From: Nocardia farcinica | GTDB lineage: Bacteria > Actinomycetota > Actinomycetes > Mycobacteriales > Mycobacteriaceae | Assembly (NCBI RefSeq): GCF_001182745.1 | Contig: NZ_LN868938.1 | Coordinates: forward strand, 1,798,001-1,862,000 | DNA length: 64,000 nt | Direction of reading: 5' to 3' | Shown here: positions 49,551 through 56,791 of the stretch, in pieces | Numbering within the stretch: the stretch's first letter is position 1 | How the letters are laid out: each line of letters opens with the position of its first letter | Notes under the pieces: model-generated | Database searches by the model: none | The model's input: only the letters and a program-made list of their open reading frames with translations | What the model was told of the DNA's origin: nothing | Made by a program: the position numbers and the translations under genes

Positions 49551-51086
49551 GTGGTGGACTGGAACGACGAGGTCGACGTGGTGGTCGCGGGTTCGGGCGG
49601 CGGCCTGGCCGGTGCCTATACCGCGGCCCGTGAGGGATTGTCGGTGGCGGTCGTCGAGGCGACCGACAAGTTCGGCGGCACGACCGCCTACAGCGGTGGC
49701 GGCGGCGTGTGGTTCCCGTGCAACCCGGTGCTGCGCAGGGCGGGCACCGACGACACGATCGAGGACGCGCTCACCTACTACCACGCGGTGGTGGGCGACC
49801 GCACACCCCGCGAACTGCAGGAAACGTATGTCCGCCGGGGCGCCGACCTCATCGAGTACCTCGAGCAGGACGAGCATTTCGACTTCCAGATGCTGCCCTG
49901 GCCGGACTACTTCGGCAAGGCGCCCAAGGCGCGGCTGGACGGGCAGCGCCACATCATGCCCACGCCGCTGCCCGCCGCGGCGCTGGGCGAACTGCGCGAG
50001 CAGCTGCGCGGCCCGCTGGACACCGACCGGCTCGGCGCGCCGCTGCCGGATCTGCTGATCGGCGGCCAGGCGCTGATCGGGCGGTTCCTGCTGGCGCTGT
50101 CGTCGTTCCCGCACGTGCGGCTCTACCGGGAGACGCCGCTGGTGGAGCTGGTGGTCGAGGACGGTGCGGTGATCGGCGCGATCACCGAACGCGCCGGCGA
50201 GCGGTTCGCGATCCGGGCCCGCAAGGGCGTGGTGCTGGCCGCGGGCGGCTTCGAGCAGAACGACGAACTGCGCACGCAGTACGGCGTGCCCGGGCAGGCC
50301 CGCGACACGATGGGGCCGTGGGGCAACCTGGGCAAGGCCCATCAAGCGGGTATCGCCGCGGGCGCCGACACCGATCTGATGGACCAGGCGTGGTGGTCGC
50401 CGGGCCTGACCCACCCGGACGGACGGTCGGCGTTCGCGCTGTGGTTCACCGGTGGCATCTTCGTCGACCAGCACGGCGAACGGTTCGTCAACGAGTCCGC
50501 GCCCTACGACCGGATCGGCCGGGCGATCATCGAGCGGATCGAGTCCGGCGCGATGACGCTGCCCTACTGGATGATCTACGACGACAAAGAGGGCGAGGTG
50601 CCCCCGGTCAAGGCCACCAACGTGTCGATGGTGGAGACCGCGAAGTACGTCGAGGCGGGGCTCTGGCACACCGCCGACACCCTGCCCGAACTCGCCGCGA
50701 AGATCGGCGTGCCCGCCGACGCCCTCGTCGCCACCGTCGAGCGGTTCAACGGTTTCGCCGCCGAGGGCGTCGACCCCGAGTTCGGCCGCGGCGACGAGGC
50801 CTACGACCGCGCCTTCTCCCAGGGCGAATCGCCGCTGGTCGCCATCGACAAGGGCCCCTTCCACGCCGCCGCGTTCGGCCTCTCGGATCTGGGCACCAAG
50901 GGCGGCCTGCGCACCGACACCGCCGCCCGGGTGCTCGGCCGCGACGGCACCCCGATCCCCGGCCTGTACGCGGCCGGCAACACCATGGCCGCGGTGAGCG
51001 GCACCGTCTATCCCGGCGGTGGCAACCCCATCGGCGCGTCCATGCTCTTCAGCCACCTGGCCGTGCGCGACATCCTCGGCCGCTGA
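49551..51086 (+). CDS. kstD: 3-ketosteroid Delta1-dehydrogenase (KstD)
   Basis: 511 residues from GTG 49551 (GGGAGGA 8 bp upstream); this start gives the usual KstD length, about 510. FAD motif DVVVAGSGGGLAGAYTAAREGLSVAVVE. The catalytic-domain features include the glycine-rich YSGGGGVWFP and a C-terminal GLYAAGNTMAAVSGTVYPGGGNPIGASMLFS, which matches the KstD flavin-binding end with its conserved YPGGG. KstD introduces the C1-C2 double bond into 3-ketosteroids. It leads an operon with the ketosteroid isomerase and a small cysteine protein. Confidence 0.88.
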   Translation: MVDWNDEVDVVVAGSGGGLAGAYTAAREGLSVAVVEATDKFGGTTAYSGGGGVWFPCNPVLRRAGTDDTIEDALTYYHAVVGDRTPRELQETYVRRGADLIEYLEQDEHFDFQMLPWPDYFGKAPKARLDGQRHIMPTPLPAAALGELREQLRGPLDTDRLGAPLPDLLIGGQALIGRFLLALSSFPHVRLYRETPLVELVVEDGAVIGAITERAGERFAIRARKGVVLAAGGFEQNDELRTQYGVPGQARDTMGPWGNLGKAHQAGIAAGADTDLMDQAWWSPGLTHPDGRSAFALWFTGGIFVDQHGERFVNESAPYDRIGRAIIERIESGAMTLPYWMIYDDKEGEVPPVKATNVSMVETAKYVEAGLWHTADTLPELAAKIGVPADALVATVERFNGFAAEGVDPEFGRGDEAYDRAFSQGESPLVAIDKGPFHAAAFGLSDLGTKGGLRTDTAARVLGRDGTPIPGLYAAGNTMAAVSGTVYPGGGNPIGASMLFSHLAVRDILGR

Positions 51087-51113
51087 CCACCTTTGACCAG
51101 TAAGGAGCCACCC

Positions 51114-51485
51114 ATGGCATCCGCAGACGACATCCGTGCCGCGGTCCGCCGCTATCTCGACACCGTCGCCACCGGCACCGCCGCTGAGATCGCCGCCCTC
51201 TACGCCGAGGACGCCACGGTCGAGGATCCGGCGGGCACGCCCGCCCACGTCGGCCGCGCCGCCATCGAGAAGTTCTACAGCGCACTCGAATCCACCCGCC
51301 GCAGCACCGAACTGCTGACCGTGCGGGTGGCCGGCGACAGCGCCGCCTTCGCCTTCCGCGTGGTCACCGAGACCGGTGACCAGCGCATCACCATCGACCC
51401 CATCGACGTCATGACCTTCGACGAGCAGGCCCGCATCACCAGCATGCGCGCCTACTGGTCCCCCGACGACATCACGATGGGCTGA
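51114..51485 (+). CDS. Steroid Delta5-Delta4-isomerase (ketosteroid isomerase)
   Basis: 123 residues from ATG 51114 (AAGGAG upstream). The fold is NTF2-like, and the catalytic triad of classical KSI is fully present: Tyr14 in VRRYLDTV, Asp38 in ATVEDPAGT and Asp98 in IDPIDVMTF. Positions are nearly identical to the Comamonas enzyme (Tyr14, Asp38, Asp99), and the active-site-helix Tyr55 is also kept. KSI moves the C5-C6 double bond of 5-ene-3-ketosteroids to C4-C5. Between kstD and the SDR genes it completes a route from 3-beta-hydroxy-5-ene steroids to 1,4-dienes. Confidence 0.88.
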   Translation: MASADDIRAAVRRYLDTVATGTAAEIAALYAEDATVEDPAGTPAHVGRAAIEKFYSALESTRRSTELLTVRVAGDSAAFAFRVVTETGDQRITIDPIDVMTFDEQARITSMRAYWSPDDITMG

Positions 51486-51507
51486 GCACCCCACCGAAGG
51501 AGAAGCC

Positions 51508-51765
51508 ATGCATGAGATCCGCTGCGCCACCTGCGCCAACCGCGTCCTCGTCGAGAAGTTCAGCCCGAGCCACACCAGCGTCCAGTGGCTCGACGAGGCC
51601 GAAGCCGCCTGCCCGGAGTTCGCCCGGCGGGCGGCGCTGGGCGAATCGAGCAAGTGGATCCCGACCTGCGGGGCGCTGCGCGATTCCATCGACCGGGCGG
51701 TGCTGGACGGGGTGTTGTCCACCCGAGAACTGCGCCACGAACCGGTGCCGGGTCGCCTCGGCTGA
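51508..51765 (+). CDS. Small four-cysteine protein (putative zinc or Fe-S)
   Basis: 85 residues from ATG 51508 (GGAG 8 bp upstream). Cys6-x2-Cys9 at the N-terminus, with further cysteines at 35 and 54, could form one metal site. The middle part (VLVEKFSPSHTSVQWLDEAEAACPEF) is compact and not low-complexity. I do not recognise a named family. It is co-transcribed with kstD and the isomerase, so it may be an electron-transfer or assembly factor for the steroid enzymes (inference). Confidence 0.65.
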   Translation: MHEIRCATCANRVLVEKFSPSHTSVQWLDEAEAACPEFARRAALGESSKWIPTCGALRDSIDRAVLDGVLSTRELRHEPVPGRLG

Positions 51766-52111
51766 ACCCCGCCGTCGCCTCGGCGGCACCGCACTCCGCG
51801 GAGCCGTCGGTGTGTCGGCGGGGTATATCCACCCGCCCGGCGCCGTTCTCGCAACCCGAGACGGGACCGCGCGCACCGCGCCGCTGGTGGTCGCGCCGAT
51901 CGCCGCGGTGACCGGGCTGCCGGGCCGTCGATCGGCGTGCCGCTGTACATCTACCTCGGCGACCAGGAGTTCTGGCTGCCCGCCGAGGGCGCCTGCACCC
52001 GGCATCGGGAACAGTGCGCCCTCGGCGCGGCGTCGGTCCATCGCGGGGTGCCGAAGCACCGCACCGGACGCACGCGGAGCGTGGAGCCGAATACCCGTGT
52101 GCGGCGGCGGC
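51766..52111. other. 346-bp region without a convincing gene, possible gene remnant
   Basis: Between the convergent ends of the small cysteine protein and the SDR pair. Two short frames look protein-like but are out of register: one ending near 51930 (VVAPIAAVTGLPG) and one starting at 51937 (VPLYIYLGDQEFWLPAEGA). They could be a frameshifted remnant. No terminator hairpin stands out. Confidence 0.35.
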
Positions 52112-52939
52112 TCAGCGCTGGGTGCTGCCCGCGTCGATGGGGAGGGCGACCGCGGTGATGTAGCGGGCCTCGTCGGAGGCCAGGAACAGCGACGCGTTGG
52201 CGATGTCGAGCGGATCGACCCAGGGGATCGGCAGCATGTTCATGCTCACCGCGGCTTCGGCGAACTCCGCGCGGGTCGGGTTCTCCCGGTCGGGGCGGAA
52301 GACCTTGCGCACCATGTCGTTCTGGATCATCGGCGTGTCCACGTTGGTGGGGTGCACGGAATTGACCCGGACATGGTGCGGCGCGAGCTCTTTCGCCAGC
52401 GAACGGGCCAGCCCGACGACGCCGTGTTTGGCGGCGGTGTAGTGCGCCACGCCGACCAGTCCGCGCAGGCCGGCGATGGAACTGGTGAGGATCATGGCAC
52501 CGCCGCCGCGCTCGATCAGGTGCGGGGTGGCGGCCTTACAGGTCTGCCAGACGCCGGTGAGGTTGACATCCAGCATGGTCTGCCAGGCCTGCTCGCTCAG
52601 CTCGAGCGCGGGCGCGCTGGAGGTGATGCCCGCTGTCGCGCAGACGATGTCGAGACCGCCGAGCTCGGCGACCGCCGCGTCGGTGGCCGCGCGCAGGGCC
52701 GCGCCGTCACGCACGTCGACGGTCGCCGCGACCACCCGGGCGCCTGTCTTCTCGACCGCGCGCGCCGTCTCGTCCAGATCCGCCCGGGTGGCCGGTGGGA
52801 TGATCACCGTCTCCACGGGTCCGCACAGGTCGAGGGCGACGATGTCGGCGCCCTCCTGTGCCAGCCGCACCGCCTGGGCCCGACCTATGCCCCGCGCCGC
52901 GCCGGTGACCAGCGCGACCTTGCCCGAAACTCGTCCCAT
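52112..52939 (-). CDS. Mycofactocin-coupled SDR oxidoreductase
   Basis: 275 residues. Cofactor motif TGAARGIGRAQ, then the diagnostic extra segment between the second strand and helix (about 38-62: LCGPVETVIIPPATRADLDE). This insertion marks the mycofactocin-dependent SDR family, in which the NAD is held tightly and recycled by mycofactocin. The usual NNAG reads CATAG; catalytic SSIAG and YTAAK are intact. It probably oxidises a steroid or terpenoid hydroxyl group (inference). Start one base after its partner's stop. Confidence 0.85.
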   Translation of the reverse strand: MGRVSGKVALVTGAARGIGRAQAVRLAQEGADIVALDLCGPVETVIIPPATRADLDETARAVEKTGARVVAATVDVRDGAALRAATDAAVAELGGLDIVCATAGITSSAPALELSEQAWQTMLDVNLTGVWQTCKAATPHLIERGGGAMILTSSIAGLRGLVGVAHYTAAKHGVVGLARSLAKELAPHHVRVNSVHPTNVDTPMIQNDMVRKVFRPDRENPTRAEFAEAAVSMNMLPIPWVDPLDIANASLFLASDEARYITAVALPIDAGSTQR

Positions 52940-52940
52940 C

Positions 52941-53732
52941 TCACACCTTCTGGGTCAGTCCGGCATCGACGACGAGCTCGGTCCCGGTGACGGTCCTGGC
53001 CTCGTCGGATGCGAGAAACAACACGGCATTGGCGACATCGACCGGGTCCACCCAGGGCACCGGCAGCAGGGTGCGCTGGGCCAGCACGGCGGCGGCGTCG
53101 TCGATCGTGGGCTGCGCGAGATCGGGGCGCAGCTTGGCGTACACGGTCTCGTTGAGGATCATCGGCGTGGCGACCGAGCCCGGGTGCACGAGATTCACCC
53201 GGATGCCCCGCGGGCCGAGTTCGTTGGCCAGGGTGCGGGCCAGACCGACGACGGCGTGCTTGCTGGCCGCGTAATGGGCCGCGTTCGCACCGCCGCGCAC
53301 ACCGTTGGTGGAGCCGACGATCACGATGGCCGCACGCTCGGCCAGGTGCGCCGCGGCGGCTCGGACGGTGTGCCACACACCGGTCAGGTTGACGTCGAGG
53401 GTGCGCTGCCAGGCCGCGTCGGTCAGCTCCCAGGAGGGCCCGAGATCGGTGTAGACGCCCGCATTGGCGACAACCACGTCCAGCGTGCCCAGCGCGCGCA
53501 CGCCCGCGGCGATCGCGGTGTCGAGCGCGGTCTGATCACGGACGTCGGCGACCGCGGTGACACATCGCCGCCCCAGTTCGGTCACCGCCGCGGCGGTGCC
53601 GTCGAGGTCGGCGCCCGCGACGTCGAGGGCGATGATGTCGGCGCCCTCCTCGGCCAGCCTGCGGCAGTGCGCGCGGCCCATTCCCCCGGCCGCGCCGGTC
53701 ACCACCGCGACCTTGTCCTGCATGCGATTCAT
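52941..53732 (-). CDS. Mycofactocin-coupled-type SDR oxidoreductase
   Basis: 263 residues from ATG 53732 (GGGAGA 8 bp upstream). It shows TGAAGGMGRAHCRRLAEEGADIIALDVAG and ANAG, with YAASKHAVVG as the catalytic Tyr/Lys region. The same VPWVDPVDVANAVLFLASDEAR tail is seen in its neighbour. The insertion is shorter than in the downstream paralogue, so assignment to the nicotinoprotein group is less firm. First gene of a two-gene operon; its promoter has the TAGCGT box and two steroid-module motifs. Confidence 0.78.
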   Translation of the reverse strand: MNRMQDKVAVVTGAAGGMGRAHCRRLAEEGADIIALDVAGADLDGTAAAVTELGRRCVTAVADVRDQTALDTAIAAGVRALGTLDVVVANAGVYTDLGPSWELTDAAWQRTLDVNLTGVWHTVRAAAAHLAERAAIVIVGSTNGVRGGANAAHYAASKHAVVGLARTLANELGPRGIRVNLVHPGSVATPMILNETVYAKLRPDLAQPTIDDAAAVLAQRTLLPVPWVDPVDVANAVLFLASDEARTVTGTELVVDAGLTQKV

Positions 53733-53767
53733 CGGGTTCTCCCGGTCTGTCGACTGCTCACGCCGTG

Positions 53768-53773
53768 ACGCTA
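53768..53773 (-). promoter_or_regulatory. -10 box of the SDR pair
   Basis: TAGCGT on the minus strand, 35 bp before the ATG at 53732, identical to the kstD box. Confidence 0.5.
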
Positions 53774-53804
53774 GGGGCGCGCCGGTCCGGGCGGTCCCGG
53801 CTCG

Positions 53805-53819
53805 TCCCGGTGAGTGGAC
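53805..53819. promoter_or_regulatory. Steroid-module motif, copy 5 (SDR pair)
   Basis: TCCCG-GTGAG-TGGAC, exactly 31 bp from the TAGCGT box on the upstream side, as for kstD copy 4. Confidence 0.65.
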
Positions 53820-53833
53820 GCCTCCCGCGGGCG

Positions 53834-53848
53834 TCCCGGCCATCGGGG
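53834..53848. promoter_or_regulatory. Steroid-module motif, copy 6 (weak)
   Basis: TCCCG-GCCAT-CGGGG, 14 bp beyond copy 5; the same paired arrangement as in front of kstD. Confidence 0.45.
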
Positions 53849-53884
53849 AGCGGCGGCCGCGGCGGCCCGTCCGTGGCGGTCCGG

Positions 53885-54730
53885 TCAGTGCGGCCGCGCG
53901 CCGAGCAGGTCGAGCGCGAATTCGCCGTATTGCGCGGCGATCTGCTCGGGGGTGGCGGGGCCGCGCTCACGGAACCACTGGGCGATGCCCGTGCACATGG
54001 TCGCGATCGCGCGCCCGGCGGCCTTGGGATGCGGAGTGGTGATCAGCCCGGCGGCGCGGCCCGCCTCGATCTCCTCGTCCAGCAGGTGTTGGAGTTCGGT
54101 GCGGGAGCGGGCGATGCGGGCGCGGTCGGCGGGCAGCAGACTGCGCATCTCGCTCGCGCCGATGAAGCCGAGTTCCCTGCGGTGACTGTGGAACAGCGCC
54201 AGCGCTTCGACGATCAGCCGCACCCGCTCGACCGCGTCGCGCCCCTCGGCCCGGGCGGCGCGCACCCGCCAGTGCAGTTCGCCCATGGTGAGGTCGAGGA
54301 TGCGCACCAGCAGGTCCTGCTTGTCGCGGTACCGGTGGTAGAGGCCGGGCACGCTGGTGCCCGCGCGATCGGCCAGCGCGCGCACCGTGGTGCCGTGGTA
54401 GCCGATGTCGACGAAGGAGGCGATGGCGGCGGTCAGCACCGGGTCGGCGTCGAGCGGACCGAATTCGCGCCACGCGCCGTGCTCGGCGGGCGCAGGCCGG
54501 CCCGGCGCGACGGCGGGTGGACCGCCGAGCAGCCGGGCCGGGGACACCCCCAGCGCCTCGGCCAGCCGCGCCAACCGGGCCACCGACAATCCGGTGCGGC
54601 CGTTCTCCACGGCGCTGAGGGTGGCCGGGCTGACCTCGATGCGCCGGGCCAGTTCGCGCAACGACAGCCCGGCGGCCCGGCGGGCGGCCCGGATCGCCTC
54701 GTGCGGCGGCAGCGTCGGCCGGTCATCCAT
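53885..54730 (-). CDS. XRE-TetR fusion transcription regulator
   Basis: 281 residues from ATG 54730. Residues 10-70 form a Cro/C1 HTH (GLSLRELARRIEVSPATLSAVENG). After a Pro/Ala linker, residues about 95-145 form a TetR HTH (LTAAIASFVDIGYHGTTVRALADRAGTSVPGLYHRYRDKQDL) with a normal TetR ligand domain to the end. Two different DNA-binding domains in one protein are uncommon. The start at 54730 is supported by the 21-bp operator-like repeat directly before it. It is between the SDR pair and a divergent acyl-CoA dehydrogenase and may control either. Confidence 0.85.
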   Translation of the reverse strand: MDDRPTLPPHEAIRAARRAAGLSLRELARRIEVSPATLSAVENGRTGLSVARLARLAEALGVSPARLLGGPPAVAPGRPAPAEHGAWREFGPLDADPVLTAAIASFVDIGYHGTTVRALADRAGTSVPGLYHRYRDKQDLLVRILDLTMGELHWRVRAARAEGRDAVERVRLIVEALALFHSHRRELGFIGASEMRSLLPADRARIARSRTELQHLLDEEIEAGRAAGLITTPHPKAAGRAIATMCTGIAQWFRERGPATPEQIAAQYGEFALDLLGARPH

Positions 54731-54751
54731 GTGTTCAGAATATCCGAACAC
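54731..54751. promoter_or_regulatory. 21-bp inverted repeat abutting the XRE-TetR start
   Basis: GTGTTC (54731-54736) and GAACAC (54746-54751) flank a 9-bp AT-rich core, directly adjacent to the start codon. An autoregulatory operator is the simplest reading. Two further short palindromes lie in the same divergent region: ACCGGTACCGGT at 54808-54819 and GAGCGATCGCTC at 54835-54846. Confidence 0.7.
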
Positions 54752-54889
54752 CCGGCGACCTCGGTCGACGGCGTTCGAGGCCGGTCTTCGAGGGCATTTG
54801 ACACGAAACCGGTACCGGTGGGACTGTTCACTCGGAGCGATCGCTCGGTCTCCGGACAGCGGTCCTCCCTACCGCGAGGAGGAGTTGCG

Positions 54890-56089
54890 ATGCCGATCGA
54901 CCTGACCTATTCCGCCGACGTCGAAGACCTGGTGGAGCGCACTCGCGCGTTCGTGCGGGAGACGGTGCTGCCGGTCGAGGACGAGCACGGCGGCGACATC
55001 ACCGCGGCCGGTGGCGACGAACTGCGGGTCCGGTTGCAGGAGCAGGCGCGTCGGGCGGGCGTGTTCGCCCCGCACGCACCGGTCGAGTACGGCGGGCTCG
55101 GGCTGTCGATGTCGGATCGCGCGCCGGTGTTCGAGGAGGCCGGATACTCGCTGTTCGGGCCCACCGCGCTCAACATCGCCGCGCCCGACGAGGGCAACGT
55201 GCACATGCTCGCCCACATCGCCGATCCGGACCAGAAGGCGCAGTACCTGGAACCGCTGGCGCGCGGCGACCTGCGCTCGGCCTTCGCCATGACCGAACCG
55301 GCGCCCGGCGCGGGCTCCGACCCGGCCGCGCTGGCCACCCGCGCCGACAAGGTCGCGGGCGGCTGGCGGATCAACGGCCACAAGCACTTCATCACCGGCG
55401 CCGACGGGGCCGGGTTCTTCATCGTCATGGCGCGCACCTCCGGCGAGCCGGGCGTGCGCGGCGGCGCGACCATGTTCCTCGCCCCGGCCGACACCCCCGG
55501 CCTGCGGGTCGGCCGCCACATCACCACCCTGGACCGCGCGATGATCGGCGGCCACTGCGAGGTGTTCTTCGAGGATGTGTTCGTCCCCGACGCGGCGGTG
55601 CTCGGCGCGGTCGACCGCGGTTTCGAGTACGCGCAGGTGCGGCTGGGCCCCGCCCGGATGACGCACGTGATGCGCTGGCTCGGCGCCGCCCGGCGCGGCC
55701 ACGACATCGCCGTCGCGCACGTCGCCGAGCGTGCCGGTTTCGGATCGCGGATCGGCGATCTGGGCATGGCGCAGAAGATGATCGCCGACAACGAGATCGA
55801 CATCGCCGCGACCCGTGCGCTGCTGGTGCGCGCGTGCTGGGAGCTGGACCGGGGCGAGCACGCGGGCAACGCCACCTCGATCGCGAAGACCTATGCGGCC
55901 GAGGCGATCTTCCGCATCGTCGACCGCGCCATCCAGCTGTGTGGCGGACTTGGTGTCTCCGACGACCTGCCGCTGGCCCGGCTCTCCCGCGAGGTGCGTC
56001 CGTTCCGCATCTACGACGGGCCCTCGGAGGTGCACCGCTGGGCCATCGCCAAGCGCGCCGTCGGGGCTGCCCGCCGCGCCGCCGGCTGA
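54890..56089 (+). CDS. Acyl-CoA dehydrogenase, ACAD10/11-like
   Basis: 399 residues from ATG 54890 (GAGGAGG 6 bp upstream). Shares the ACAD10/11 pattern with the enzyme at 25039: NIAAPDEGNVHMLAHIAD, FAMTEPAPGAGSDPAAL, KHFITGADGAGF, RLGPARMTHVMRWLG and LCGGLGVSDDLPLAR. Unlike that gene, no APH kinase is adjacent. It is divergent from the XRE-TetR regulator, which probably controls it. The substrate is unknown. Confidence 0.85.
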   Translation: MPIDLTYSADVEDLVERTRAFVRETVLPVEDEHGGDITAAGGDELRVRLQEQARRAGVFAPHAPVEYGGLGLSMSDRAPVFEEAGYSLFGPTALNIAAPDEGNVHMLAHIADPDQKAQYLEPLARGDLRSAFAMTEPAPGAGSDPAALATRADKVAGGWRINGHKHFITGADGAGFFIVMARTSGEPGVRGGATMFLAPADTPGLRVGRHITTLDRAMIGGHCEVFFEDVFVPDAAVLGAVDRGFEYAQVRLGPARMTHVMRWLGAARRGHDIAVAHVAERAGFGSRIGDLGMAQKMIADNEIDIAATRALLVRACWELDRGEHAGNATSIAKTYAAEAIFRIVDRAIQLCGGLGVSDDLPLARLSREVRPFRIYDGPSEVHRWAIAKRAVGAARRAAG

Positions 56090-56116
56090 CGCCGCGCGCT
56101 CACCGGGCCGTCGCGG

Positions 56117-56791
56117 TCAGATCAGCCCGAGCTTGCTCGCCTCGTAGACCGCACCGGCCCGGGTGGACGCCGAGAGTTTGCGCATGATGTTGCGCACGTG
56201 GAACTTCACGGTGGTCTCGGAGATGTAGAGCCGCCCGCCGATCTCGCGGTTGCTCATCCCGCGGGCGAGCAGCTCGAGCACCTTCGTCTCGCGGTCGGTG
56301 AGCGTCGGTTCCTCCGGTGCGGTGCGGATGGTGCGCATCATCACCGAGGCCGAGCGCGGGTCGAAGGCGCTCTCGTCGCGGGCGACCGCGCGGATCGAGG
56401 ACACCAACGCGGTGGTGTCGACGTCCTTGAGCACGTAGCCCTTGGCGCCGCGGTGGATCGCCTCGAGCACCAGCGCGTCGTCGAGGAAGGTGGTGAGCAC
56501 CAGCACCCCGGCCTGCGGGAAGCGGCGGGTCAGCTCCGAGCACACCTCCAAGCCCTCGATGTCGGAGCCGGTGCTGAGTTTCAGGTCCAGCAGCACGATG
56601 TCGGGGTGCTGCTGGGCCACCACGGTCATCGCCTCGGCCGCGCTGGACGCCTCACCGACGACATGCATGTCCTGTTCCCGGTCCAGGATGAACCGCAGGC
56701 CCTGCCGCACGATCGCGTGGTCGTCGATGAGCACGATCCGCAGCCGGCGCGTCTGCGGGCGGGTGACGGCCGCCGCCGCACTCACTGCCAT
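56117..56791 (-). CDS. NarL/LuxR-type response regulator of the alcohol dehydrogenase locus
   Basis: 224 residues. Receiver domain about 17-135 with Asp-Asp at 23-24 and phospho-acceptor Asp69 in VLLDLKL. LuxR HTH about 158-220 (LTDRETKVLELLARGMSNREIGG). ATG 56791 follows GGAAGGAG by 6 bp; GTG 56785 is an alternative. It overlaps the kinase gene by 10 bp. In Mycobacterium smegmatis, similar pairs next to mycofactocin-linked alcohol dehydrogenases (MnoSR) switch on alcohol metabolism (recalled knowledge), so the same role is expected. Confidence 0.9.
   Translation of the reverse strand: MAVSAAAAVTRPQTRRLRIVLIDDHAIVRQGLRFILDREQDMHVVGEASSAAEAMTVVAQQHPDIVLLDLKLSTGSDIEGLEVCSELTRRFPQAGVLVLTTFLDDALVLEAIHRGAKGYVLKDVDTTALVSSIRAVARDESAFDPRSASVMMRTIRTAPEEPTLTDRETKVLELLARGMSNREIGGRLYISETTVKFHVRNIMRKLSASTRAGAVYEASKLGLI

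Noticed and set aside
51937..52158. 73-codon plus-strand gene in the 51.8-52.1 kb gap
   Set aside because: The C-terminal half becomes Arg-rich and runs into the SDR gene; at most a remnant.
53885..54730. MftR, the usual TetR regulator of mycofactocin loci
   Set aside because: The protein has an extra XRE domain and lies 5 kb from mftA, next to other genes; identity with MftR cannot be supported.
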